A DNA stretch of 16,115 nucleotides from Clostridiales bacterium UBA1389. GTDB lineage: Bacteria; Bacillota; Clostridia; Oscillospirales; CAG-382. This document shows, in pieces, positions 6,338-12,863 of the stretch. The stretch covers positions 1 to 16,115 of the forward strand of contig DBQR01000018.1 in NCBI GenBank assembly GCA_002305335.1, in the 5' to 3' direction. Below the pieces are notes generated by a model. The model saw nothing but the letters and a program-made list of their open reading frames with translations, did no database searches and had not been told where the DNA came from. The position numbers were made by a program, and so were the translations under genes. How positions within the stretch are numbered: position 1 is the first letter of the stretch; every line of letters starts with the position of its first letter.

Positions 6338-7582
6338 TTAATCCGGGTCTTTCTTTATGCCTTTCTGGGTTTTTACAAAGGACTTTCTGGCGGCAAAGCC
6401 TATTGCCGACGCCATATGGTTGGTGGCGGTGATTACCCCCTTTGCCACGGCGGTTTCGGAAATCTTGTTCAGATACCTTTCGGTGGTTTTTACGTCCTTA
6501 TGCCCTAAAAAGCTGGAAACGGTATCAAGGGAAAGTTTTTGCTCGTTATAGAGTATTGAAGCGCAGGTATGCCTTGCGTCGTTAAGCCGGAGGCTGCAGC
6601 CCCCGTCCTCCGTCCAGGCGTCGGAGGCTTCCTCGATACACATGGAAATGGAATGGGGGGAAATGGGGGTATAATTTTCCCCGCAGAACAAATGCTTACG
6701 GGGGTTGTTTCTGGTTACAAGCTCCCTTTTTTCCTCCTCGGCAGGTTTAAGCCGTCGGATAAGGTCATCTAAAACCGAATCAAGGGAGGCGTTGATGTAT
6801 AATTCCCTCATCCCGGAGGGGGACACCGGCTTAACTCCGTACTGCCTACTTTCCAGCAGGGTGAGGTTATGCCTGACATAAAGGGTGCGTTCCTTCAGGT
6901 TTACGTCGGAAACGGTGAGGGCAAGGAGTTCCCCCCGCCTCATACCCGTGTAAACCGCCGTCGCCCAGGCGTAGTAGGCATACCAGAAGGGCCAGACTTT
7001 ACCCGCCATATGGGCACGGCAAAAACCCAAAAATTCCCCCGCCTTACCGGCGTCAAGAGGGGTTGCCATGCGGGAGAGGTGCTGAAGGGAAGGGTTTTCA
7101 AGCCCGATCCTTTCGCAGGGGTTACAGGGTATTGCCCCTAATAATTCCGCCCTGGCAAGGATGGCCTTTAAAAAACCGAAACGGGAAGCGGCGGTGGTGG
7201 GAGAGTAATTTTCCGTAAGCCAGACGAAATAGCGTTTGCAGAAGGCTTTGTCCACCGATACAAGGGGAACGGGCAGACCGTAGGCGGCGTCGCAGTATTT
7301 CTGAAGACAGCTTACCGCATAGTCGTTGTTTATACGGGTGGAGGGACGGACAGAGCCGGCTTCCTCCTCAAGACAGCGTTTGGCGTAGTCAACGACGGTC
7401 ATTCCCTCACAGGCGGAAAGGCGGCCGGGGATTTCCCCCTGCCTGTAGCTTTTTTCGAATTCCGCTGCCTTTTCCCTGTTTCCGGTGCCGGTGGAAATCC
7501 ACTTCTGCTTTCCGCCCACATAAATCACAAGGTAATAATTACCGTATTCAAAACCGTTTTTCTTTTTACGGACAAGAGCCAA
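6338..7582 (-). CDS. Tyrosine recombinase / site-specific integrase
   Basis: A 414-residue phage/ICE-type integrase. An N-terminal arm-binding domain (about 1-50, basic start MALVRKKKNG) is followed by a core-binding SAM-like domain (60-165) and the catalytic domain (175-385). Active-site residues: R215 in TGMRRGELL, probably K251 in the beta-hairpin, R337 in LNDARHTCAS, H361 in FLGHKDV and the nucleophile Y370 in TTERYL. The usual His three residues before R337 is Asn (N334). The start is TTG at 7582, supported by an AGGGGGTGG ribosome site 4 bases upstream and by the normal N-terminus it yields. No excisionase, relaxase, phage or cargo gene is adjacent. It sits between the methyltransferase and groES, all reading the same way. 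It may be a remnant or a stand-alone recombinase; no attachment site was recognised. Confidence 0.93.
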   Translation of the reverse strand: MALVRKKKNGFEYGNYYLVIYVGGKQKWISTGTGNREKAAEFEKSYRQGEIPGRLSACEGMTVVDYAKRCLEEEAGSVRPSTRINNDYAVSCLQKYCDAAYGLPVPLVSVDKAFCKRYFVWLTENYSPTTAASRFGFLKAILARAELLGAIPCNPCERIGLENPSLQHLSRMATPLDAGKAGEFLGFCRAHMAGKVWPFWYAYYAWATAVYTGMRRGELLALTVSDVNLKERTLYVRHNLTLLESRQYGVKPVSPSGMRELYINASLDSVLDDLIRRLKPAEEEKRELVTRNNPRKHLFCGENYTPISPHSISMCIEEASDAWTEDGGCSLRLNDARHTCASILYNEQKLSLDTVSSFLGHKDVKTTERYLNKISETAVAKGVITATNHMASAIGFAARKSFVKTQKGIKKDPD

Positions 7583-7690
7583 TTTTCCACCCCCTGTCGC
7601 TTAATAAATATATACGGCAAATGTTAAAAAATCGTTATGTGTTTATTTCATTTCTGAAAACAGTATAATATTTTTATAGTAAGGTAAATT

Positions 7691-8818
7691 CTAATGTTTA
7701 TTACTTTTATAGAACTGATAAAACCAGCATTTTATCATGCCGTTGTAAAGCAGGCGTTTCTTGTCCGCCCTGCGGCTGAAGTGCTTTTCAAACATTTCGT
7801 CGGCGGAAATGATATAAAGCTGCCAGCCGGGGATTTCCCTTTCAAAGGCCTTCCCCATTTCCCTTTCGAGTATTTCCACTTCCCCTTTGTCAAGCATCCT
7901 TTCCCCGTAGGGGGGATTGGTTACAACGGTACCCCTTTCCCCGGGGAGGGGGGAGGAAAATTTGGTGACATCGCCGGTTTTATATTTTATATAATCAATA
8001 ACCCCCGCCCGCTTAGCGTTGGAAACCGAGGTTTCGATGCAGGTTTTATCGATATCAAGACCGAATATACCCATTTCGGGCGGCTTTATGCGGGATTTCG
8101 CCTCTTCTATGGCACTGTCGAATATTTTTCCGTCGATAATGCCGTATTCCTGAAAGGCAAAGGAACGGTTTAAACCGGGGGCAGTGTTTGTGGCAAGCAG
8201 GGCGGCTTCGATGGTGATGGTGCCGGAACCGCACATGGGGTCGACGGTCATTACCCTTTCCCTGGGGCGGGACAGGTTCACCATGGCGGCGGCAAGGGTT
8301 TCCCGTATGGGGGCGATGTTGGATTCCATCCGGTAGCCCCTTTTGTGAAGAGGGACCCCGGTGGTGTCCAGCATCAGGCATGCCGTGTCGTCCTTTATAA
8401 AGAAGACCACCTGCTTTTTAACCCCCGTTTCGGGGAAGGTTTTTATGCCGTAAACCCCCGAAAGCCGGGTGCATATGGCTTTTTTGATGATGGACTGGCA
8501 GTCGGGGAGGGAAAACAGCTTTGATTTCAAAGAGTGTCCCTTTACGGGGAAGGCATCGCTGGAGGAAATAAAGTCCTCCCAGTTTAACGCCTTTGTGCCT
8601 TCAAAGAGGTTGTCGAAGGTCAGGGCGGTAAATTCCCCTAATTTAATATACACTCTTTCGCTGTAACGGAAGTTGATGTTGCAATAGACCATTGCCTCCG
8701 GGGGGGCTTCAAACTCGATCCTGCCTTCGGAGGTGGATATTCTTTTATAGCCTAAGGCGTCGATATCCTCGCCGGCAAGCCTTTCAAGGCCGAAAAGACA
8801 GGTGGTGATAAATCTCAT
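7691..8818 (-). CDS. rlmL: THUMP-domain class I SAM-dependent RNA methyltransferase (RlmL/YpsC-like)
   Basis: A 375-residue RNA base methyltransferase. The N-terminal ferredoxin-like and THUMP RNA-binding region spans about residues 1-160. The Rossmann methyltransferase domain follows, with SAM motif I VDPMCGSGTITIEAA (192-206), the acidic motif GLDID (253-257) and the catalytic motif TNPPYGER (300-307) typical of N2-guanine methylation. Length and layout match the RlmL half of the E. coli RlmKL fusion and Bacillus YpsC, so 23S rRNA m2G formation is the likely role; the exact target base is not provable here. ATG at 8818 follows GAAAGG. No terminator is visible downstream, so readthrough into the recombinase gene is possible. 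Confidence 0.9.
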   Translation of the reverse strand: MRFITTCLFGLERLAGEDIDALGYKRISTSEGRIEFEAPPEAMVYCNINFRYSERVYIKLGEFTALTFDNLFEGTKALNWEDFISSSDAFPVKGHSLKSKLFSLPDCQSIIKKAICTRLSGVYGIKTFPETGVKKQVVFFIKDDTACLMLDTTGVPLHKRGYRMESNIAPIRETLAAAMVNLSRPRERVMTVDPMCGSGTITIEAALLATNTAPGLNRSFAFQEYGIIDGKIFDSAIEEAKSRIKPPEMGIFGLDIDKTCIETSVSNAKRAGVIDYIKYKTGDVTKFSSPLPGERGTVVTNPPYGERMLDKGEVEILEREMGKAFEREIPGWQLYIISADEMFEKHFSRRADKKRLLYNGMIKCWFYQFYKSNKH

Positions 8819-8849
8819 AGGGTTTTACCTTTCTGAACTGATTATGGTG

Positions 8850-8878
8850 ATTATACGGGGAGAAGGGATAATTTTAAT
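8850..8878 (-). promoter_or_regulatory. Possible promoter of the THUMP methyltransferase
   Basis: On the minus strand a perfect TATAAT (8855-8850) lies 31 bases before the ATG, just after the HPF terminator. The -35 region at 17-base spacing is poor (ATTAAA), so this is a weak call. Confidence 0.4.
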
Positions 8879-8890
8879 AAAACTTTGCTT

Positions 8891-8916
8891 AAAAAAGGCC
8901 GCGCAGGCGGCCTTTT
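8891..8916 (-). terminator. Intrinsic terminator of hpf
   Basis: AAAAGGCCGC (8893-8902) and GCGGCCTTTT (8907-8916) form a perfect 10-bp stem with a 4-base loop. Read on the minus strand it runs into six T. It begins about 28 bases after the hpf stop. Confidence 0.92.
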
Positions 8917-8943
8917 GATTATTTTCGGGTTTTCCCTGACCTT

Positions 8944-9465
8944 TTATTCAACGGGTTCTATAAGACCGTAGCCGTTGTTTTTACGCTTGTAAACCAGATT
9001 GATTACACCCGTTTCGGCATTCTTGAAAAGGTAGAATTCATGGGACAGGAGATTCATCTGCAGTATTGCCTCCTCGACACTCATCGAGGTAAGGACAAAC
9101 TTTTTGACCTTGGAAATCTTGAATTCGGTTTCCTCCTCATACAAGGCTTCGTCGGGAGTGGCGGCAGGCTGGATCTGTTTCTTCTTTTCAAGGCGGGTAC
9201 GGTTTTTCCGTATCTGCCTTATAAGCACATCCAAGGCCTTGTCGAGGGCACAGGCGGCGTCTTTGTCGGTTTCTTCCGCCCGTAAGATGACACCCTGCCC
9301 GTAAACGGTTATTTCCACCCTTTCACCCACTTTTTCCTCATAAAGGGTAACCGTGGCTTCGGCGTCTTTGTAAAAGAACCTGTCAAGCTTGGCAAGCTTT
9401 TTCTGGAACCGTGCCTTTACGTCTTCTGTAAGGTTGTACTTCCGTGCGTTGAACTTGATTTTCAT
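8944..9465 (-). CDS. hpf: Ribosome hibernation promoting factor, long form (HPF/RaiA family)
   Basis: A 173-residue protein of the long HPF class, which pairs two 70S ribosomes into inactive 100S dimers in stationary phase or stress. The N-terminal HPF domain (about 1-97) opens with MKIKFNARKYNLTEDVKARF and contains the basic RNA-binding helix (ALDVLIRQIRKNRTRLEKKK). A flexible acidic linker leads to the C-terminal dimerisation domain (about 115-173, TSMSVEEAILQMNLLSHEFYLF and GVINLVYKRKNNGYGLIEP). Length is normal. ATG at 9465 has a strong AGGAGGGAA ribosome site. It is a single-gene unit with its own promoter and terminator. Confidence 0.97.
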   Translation of the reverse strand: MKIKFNARKYNLTEDVKARFQKKLAKLDRFFYKDAEATVTLYEEKVGERVEITVYGQGVILRAEETDKDAACALDKALDVLIRQIRKNRTRLEKKKQIQPAATPDEALYEEETEFKISKVKKFVLTSMSVEEAILQMNLLSHEFYLFKNAETGVINLVYKRKNNGYGLIEPVE

Positions 9466-9506
9466 ATGGTTCCCTCCTGTTTATATTGAGTTCCCTTTCT
9501 GAGACC

Positions 9507-9536
9507 ATTATAACATCCGGAGGGATTAATTGTCAA
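9507..9536 (-). promoter_or_regulatory. Sigma-A promoter of hpf
   Basis: On the minus strand, TTGACA (9536-9531) and TATAAT (9512-9507) are both perfect, with an 18-base spacer, 42 bases before the hpf ATG. No stress-sigma signature was recognised. Confidence 0.88.
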
Positions 9537-9597
9537 TGATGACGGTGTAAAATTTCTGTTTTGGGGTTTTATATAATAATTTACCGTTTTATGTATA

Positions 9598-10137
9598 TTA
9601 TAGCCTTTTCCCTAAGTAAATGTCGGGTTTTCCGTAACCGTTGGCATCGGGCATAACGCCGATTATCTTATAACCCAGCTTTATATAAAAGGCGGACTGA
9701 TGGGTTCCGGGGTTGAAGTTTTTAAGCTTTTCGGGCAGATTATCGAACAAATCCGCATTAGCAAGGGAGGTTTCGCCCTTTTCCCCTTCGTCGTCGGCGC
9801 CTAAACGGATAATCAGTCCCCCCTGCTTTCTGGCTTCCTCCTCCAAAGCCGATACTATCTTTCCGCCAATGCCCTCCCTTCGCCTGTCGGCGCGAACCAC
9901 AAGTGGGTGAAGTTCAAACACGTTTCCGTTGTAATCGGGGGCAAGGATTCCGCCGAAACCCAGAACCTCACCGTTTTCCACCGCCGCAAGGAGGGTGTTT
10001 TCGGGGTCAAGGAGGGAATTTATTTCCTCCAGCGCATCATCAAGGGTGGGGTAACCTTTGGGAATCCCTTCGGTTAACATCCGGGCTGCCTGCATTATTT
10101 GGAGTTTGTCCAGTTCGGACATATTTATGATTTCCAT
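9598..10137 (-). CDS. GNAT acetyltransferase resembling aminoglycoside 6'-N-acetyltransferase AAC(6')-Ii
   Basis: A 179-residue GNAT-fold acetyltransferase. It matches, from memory of the family, the chromosomal AAC(6')-Ii of Enterococcus faecium through most of its length. VFELHPLVVRADRRREGIGG (73-92) combines the catalytic-region ELHP (E75, H77) with the acetyl-CoA P-loop. Similarities continue through IIRLGADD, LANADLFDNL, AFYIKLGYKIIGVMPDANGYGKPDI (149-173), with Y151 equivalent to the active-site Tyr147. It may acetylate aminoglycosides or, as suspected for intrinsic members, polyamines or small proteins. ATG at 10137 follows GAGGAT. It starts 16 bases after the fumarate hydratase alpha stop, so both probably share a transcript. 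Resistance activity is not established by sequence alone. Confidence 0.85.
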   Translation of the reverse strand: MEIINMSELDKLQIMQAARMLTEGIPKGYPTLDDALEEINSLLDPENTLLAAVENGEVLGFGGILAPDYNGNVFELHPLVVRADRRREGIGGKIVSALEEEARKQGGLIIRLGADDEGEKGETSLANADLFDNLPEKLKNFNPGTHQSAFYIKLGYKIIGVMPDANGYGKPDIYLGKRL

Positions 10138-10153
10138 ATAATCCTCATTTTAA

Positions 10154-10987
10154 TCAGATAATACGTTCTGCGTGTCTTGTTACATGGCAGGATATATTAA
10201 CCGCCACGGGAAGGGATGCTATATGGGTGTGATATGCCTCAATTGCCACCTTCAGGGCGGTGGTGCTTCCCCCGAGTCCCTGGGGACCCACGCCGGTTTC
10301 ATTCACCGCTTCAAGGATTTTTCCCTCAAGTCCGGCAATTTTTTTGTCGGGGTTTTTCCCCTCCCTTATTAAAGCTTTTTTTGAAAGGAAAGCGGCATAA
10401 TCGAAGGAACCGCCTAATCCCACTCCTATGACCAGGGGAGGGCAGGGGCGGCCTCCCGCTTCCTTTACCGTTTCGCAAATAAAGTCGATAATATCTTTTT
10501 CGGTGGCGGTGGGGTTCAACATTTTTATTTTTGACATATTTTCGCTGCCGAAACCCTTGGGAACGGCGGTGATTTTTATTTTATCCCCCTCGACAAGGGT
10601 TGTGTATATTACGGCGGGAGTGTTGTCACCGGTGTTTTTCCGTGTCAAAGGGGTGACTACCGATTTACGGAGATACCCTTGGGTATAAGCTTCGGAAACC
10701 CCGGCGTTTACGGCGTCGTTGAACAGTCCGCCGGTTATACGGACCTCCTGCCCGATTTCGGCAAACACAAAGGCCATTCCCGTGTCCTGACATATGGGGA
10801 TACGGGTTTGCTCGGCGGCAAGCCGGTTTTTCAGAAGTTTTTCCAGTATGGATTTGGCAAGGGGGTTTTTCTCTTTTTCATTTGCCGCCTCAAGGAGGGC
10901 AGTTATTTCCTTTGGCAGGGATATGTTGGCTTTTATAAACAGTTCCTTAACCGTATTTTTTATGGTTTTGTATGCTATTTCCCGCAC
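10154..10987 (-). CDS. Fumarate hydratase class I, alpha subunit (TtdA/FumA N-terminal type)
   Basis: A 277-residue alpha subunit of the oxygen-sensitive two-subunit Fe-S fumarase / L-tartrate dehydratase family, which interconverts fumarate and malate. Three cysteines sit where the family binds its 4Fe-4S cluster: C66 (PICQDTG), C182 (GRPCPPLVIGVGLGG) and C267 (NISCHVTRHA). I place the start at GTG 10987, because AGGAG lies 8 bases upstream and the resulting protein begins where relatives do. The frame stays open further up only by running into the repeat at 11011-11060. The beta subunit, normally directly downstream and needed for activity, is absent; the acetyltransferase gene follows instead. 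Fumarase versus tartrate dehydratase cannot be decided from the alpha subunit. Confidence 0.9.
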   Translation of the reverse strand: MREIAYKTIKNTVKELFIKANISLPKEITALLEAANEKEKNPLAKSILEKLLKNRLAAEQTRIPICQDTGMAFVFAEIGQEVRITGGLFNDAVNAGVSEAYTQGYLRKSVVTPLTRKNTGDNTPAVIYTTLVEGDKIKITAVPKGFGSENMSKIKMLNPTATEKDIIDFICETVKEAGGRPCPPLVIGVGLGGSFDYAAFLSKKALIREGKNPDKKIAGLEGKILEAVNETGVGPQGLGGSTTALKVAIEAYHTHIASLPVAVNISCHVTRHAERII

Positions 10988-11010
10988 CTTGTCATCTCCT
11001 ATTAAACAAT

Positions 11011-11116
11011 ATCCACCGCAGGCGGATTTCATTACGCTTCGTTCCCGCAAATGCGGCACTACCCCTCATCCACCGCTAAAGCGGTCCCCCTTCCCCTCAA
11101 GGGGAAGGCTTTTTTA
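11011..11116 (+). repeat. Composite hairpin repeat (copy U2)
   Basis: It has the same layout as 4085-4197. A hairpin ATCCACCGC-AGGCGGAT is followed by TTCATTACGCTTC, then GGCACTACCCCTCATCC. The second hairpin differs in sequence, ACCGC-TAAA-GCGGT (11072-11085). A tail stem CCTTCCCCT/AGGGGAAGG (11089-11108) runs into T7 (11110-11116). It lies immediately upstream of the fumarate hydratase start, in the 325-base gap before yabR, and abuts copy U3. Confidence 0.82.
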
Positions 11117-11220
11117 TCCACAGCGCAAGCTGTGAATTTCATTACGCTTCTCTACTATATATACGGCATTACCCCTCATCCGTCAGCCTGCGGCTGACAC
11201 CTTCCCCTCAAGGGGAAGGC
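11117..11220 (+). repeat. Composite hairpin repeat (copy U3), tandem with U2
   Basis: TCCACAGC-GCAA-GCTGTGAA is followed by TTTCATTACGCTTC, CGGCATTACCCCTCATCC, the hairpin GTCAGCC-TGC-GGCTGAC (11182-11198, identical to copy U1), and the tail stem CCTTCCCCT/AGGGGAAGG (11200-11219). It lacks the trailing T-run. It directly follows U2 at a period of about 105-111 bases. The remaining gap (11221-11290) shows no gene. Confidence 0.82.
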
Positions 11221-11290
11221 ATTATTTAACCTCGCCTTTATATCTCTCATGAAGATATATCAGCCTTAGGTATTTACATCTGTAAAACCT

Positions 11291-11314
11291 AAAAAAACTG
11301 CCGGTGGGCAGTTT
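11291..11314 (-). terminator. Intrinsic terminator of the yab cluster, overlapping the yabR stop
   Basis: On the minus strand, AAACTGCC (11314-11307) pairs with GGCAGTTT (11302-11295) around a 4-base loop and runs into seven T (11297-11291). The stem begins inside the TAA stop codon of the S1-domain gene (11313-11315). Confidence 0.88.
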
Positions 11315-11717
11315 AGTGCTTTGTCTTTTTTCCGTTTCTTCCCCGTTTGCCGTCGTATCCCTTTTTCAGGTCGCTTATCTTTTCGTCGGACACGCTTTTA
11401 AAGCGGGACATCATGGCCTCAAAGGATTTGTCGTCACTTTTACGGGATGAAAAATAATCCTCCGGCGGGGAGTCGGGGTCTTTCGGATTTGCCTTCTGTA
11501 CAAGACGCTTCATGGAAAGGGCAAGCCGCCCGTTTTCGTCCTCGGAAATCACCGCCGCTTCCACCTCCTGACCTTCCGTAAGGTAGTCGCGGATATTCTT
11601 TACGAAATCCCGGGAAATTTCCGAAATATGTATCATACCGCTTTTGCCGCCCTCGATGGATACAAAAGCGCCGAAAGATGTTATTTTTGTTATTTTACCC
11701 TTGACGACTTTATCCAA
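11313..11717 (-). CDS. yabR: S1 RNA-binding domain protein (YabR-like general stress/RNA-binding protein)
   Basis: A 134-residue protein with one S1 OB-fold domain at residues 1-72 (VVKGKITKITSFGAFVSI, KSGMIHISEIS, and ALSMKRL at the end), followed by a charged low-complexity tail ending RNGKKTKH. S1 domains bind single-stranded RNA; Bacillus YabR has no well-defined function. The start is TTG at 11717, with AAGGAG 7 bases upstream. It follows divIC by 30 bases and closes the cluster, as in Bacillus subtilis. Confidence 0.88.
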   Translation of the reverse strand: MDKVVKGKITKITSFGAFVSIEGGKSGMIHISEISRDFVKNIRDYLTEGQEVEAAVISEDENGRLALSMKRLVQKANPKDPDSPPEDYFSSRKSDDKSFEAMMSRFKSVSDEKISDLKKGYDGKRGRNGKKTKH

Positions 11718-11747
11718 GCACTTACTCCTTAACTTCCACTTGCCCGG

Positions 11748-12035
11748 TCAGGGATTATCGGTTGCGTTGTAGAAGATTATTTCCCCGGGCTTTCCGTAGC
11801 CGAGAAATTCCCGCGCCGCCCGTTCGATGTATTCGTCATTCACCGGGGTGTCAAGGCGTATGGTTACTTCCTCTATGGTATCTTCTACATCTTCTATCTG
11901 TTTGACAAGCTCGGCTTTTTTGCTCTTAAGTTCGTTCAGCTCGGTTTGAATCTTAATAACCGCAAAAATAAGTATGACAATAATACACAATACCGCAAAC
12001 TTTACTATTAAATTGGAATTGCTCCGTCTTGCCAT
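11748..12035 (-). CDS. divIC: Septum formation initiator DivIC (FtsB-like)
   Basis: A 95-residue bitopic division protein. After a short basic cytoplasmic N-terminus (MARRSNSN), a single transmembrane helix covers about residues 8-27. An external coiled coil follows (28-58, LNELKSKKAELVKQIEDVEDTIEEV), then the conserved short C-terminal segment EYIERAAREFLGYGKPGEIIFYN. This is the FtsB/DivIC layout; the protein forms the FtsL-DivIC-DivIB complex at the division septum. The start is ATG at 12035. It lies 30 bases after yabQ, in the order found in Bacillus. Confidence 0.93.
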   Translation of the reverse strand: MARRSNSNLIVKFAVLCIIVILIFAVIKIQTELNELKSKKAELVKQIEDVEDTIEEVTIRLDTPVNDEYIERAAREFLGYGKPGEIIFYNATDNP

Positions 12036-12065
12036 ACTCTTTCCCTTTCTCCCCGACAGGGTGTT

Positions 12066-12509
12066 TTACAGCTGAAAGCCGAATCCTTTTCTTGAAAGCC
12101 TTCTAAACCGGTTTATTCTGAAAAATGAAAAATACTTGTTGTATATTTTATTTACGCTCTTTATAATAAAAGCTTTTGCCTTGAAAGTCAAATGCTTTAT
12201 TGCTTTTTTAATAAGTTCCAGAATCTTATAGGTAAGCTTGCCTACGGTGAAATAATAAGCCGAAAAACCCATTATAACCCCCGCAAAGGAATAAAACCGT
12301 ATCCGCCCCTGGGAATAGTTATAAAACAAAATCATAAACACCGCCGAAACAAACAGGCAGTAGATTACATCCTCTATAAAAATTATGATTTTGTTTTTAA
12401 AGGCAAAGGCTCGCAGAATTCGGAAAACATCATACACAATCCCGCACACCACCCCCGCTAAAAGGGAGGTTAAGAACAGGTAATGCTGTAGGGCATAGGC
12501 GATTTCCAT
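12066..12509 (-). CDS. yabQ: Spore cortex biosynthesis protein YabQ
   Basis: A 147-residue membrane protein. The N-terminal half holds about three to four transmembrane segments (about 11-31, 43-66, 73-92) with the family pattern LLAGVVCGIVYDVFRILR and IEDVIYCLFVSAVFM. The C-terminal half is a strongly basic cytoplasmic tail. YabQ is required for cortex formation in Bacillus spores and sits in the outer forespore membrane. Its ATG overlaps the yabP stop by one base (TAATG), indicating translational coupling. Presence of yabP and yabQ marks the host as a spore former. Confidence 0.93.
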   Translation of the reverse strand: MEIAYALQHYLFLTSLLAGVVCGIVYDVFRILRAFAFKNKIIIFIEDVIYCLFVSAVFMILFYNYSQGRIRFYSFAGVIMGFSAYYFTVGKLTYKILELIKKAIKHLTFKAKAFIIKSVNKIYNKYFSFFRINRFRRLSRKGFGFQL

Positions 12510-12775
12510 TACTTGAAAATGCGGGAAAGGAGGGTTTTCTTCATCTTACCGTCGGTATAGACGATGGCGTCGACCGTTCCCTTAACCGCCGCTTCGCCGG
12601 TGTCAAGGGAAAGCTTGGTAACGCAAAGGTCCGACCCGGTGACGGTGAGGGTGGAATCCCCCAAATCAAACACCACGCCGTTTTCGTCAAAGCCCAGTAA
12701 ATCGCTTATTCCGCTGACCGAAAGTATATTCCTTCCGCTTAACGACAAAAAATGCTTTTTCTTTTCTTCTTGCAT
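12509..12775 (-). CDS. yabP: Sporulation protein YabP
   Basis: An 88-residue YabP/YqfC-family protein, with the family's GRNILSVSGISDLLGFDENGVVFD and GSDLCVTKLSLDTGEAAVKG segments (beta-rich). In Bacillus it is made in the mother cell and is related to the YqfC/SafA-associated coat and cortex proteins. ATG at 12775 follows GGGGGAT. An 88-base gap separates it from rqcP and carries a candidate sigma-E promoter, in keeping with mother-cell expression. Confidence 0.94.
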   Translation of the reverse strand: MQEEKKKHFLSLSGRNILSVSGISDLLGFDENGVVFDLGDSTLTVTGSDLCVTKLSLDTGEAAVKGTVDAIVYTDGKMKKTLLSRIFK

Positions 12776-12804
12776 ATTTATCCCCCGCCCGCTTTTTCAA
12801 TAAA

Positions 12805-12834
12805 ATAATATGACGGACAAGGGGTGGATATGAC
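12805..12834 (-). promoter_or_regulatory. Candidate sigma-E (mother-cell) promoter of yabPQ
   Basis: On the minus strand, GTCATATC (12834-12827) and CATATTAT (12812-12805) are 14 bases apart. The Bacillus sigma-E pattern is roughly TCATATT, N14, CATACAAT. The -10 element has 6 of 8 matches. The predicted start is about 25 bases before the yabP ATG. This fits the known sigma-E dependence of yabP in Bacillus. Confidence 0.55.
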
Positions 12835-12863
12835 ATAAAGGGTTATGGCAGGGGGTTTATATT

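Noticed and set aside
7583..7690. Attachment site or flanking direct repeats around the recombinase
   Set aside because: No tRNA gene and no convincing shared core sequence was found between the two flanks.
8055..8381. 108-residue minus-strand ORF rich in His and Arg
   Set aside because: It is an alternative frame of the methyltransferase gene; the composition is typical of a shadow frame.
10988..11059. N-terminal extension of the fumarate hydratase alpha subunit
   Set aside because: The added residues come from the hairpin repeat. AGGAG followed 8 bases later by GTG 10987 gives the normal family N-terminus.
11011..11220. CRISPR-like array
   Set aside because: There are only two tandem units of about 105 bases with internal hairpins and unequal content, no constant short repeat with unique spacers, and no cas genes.
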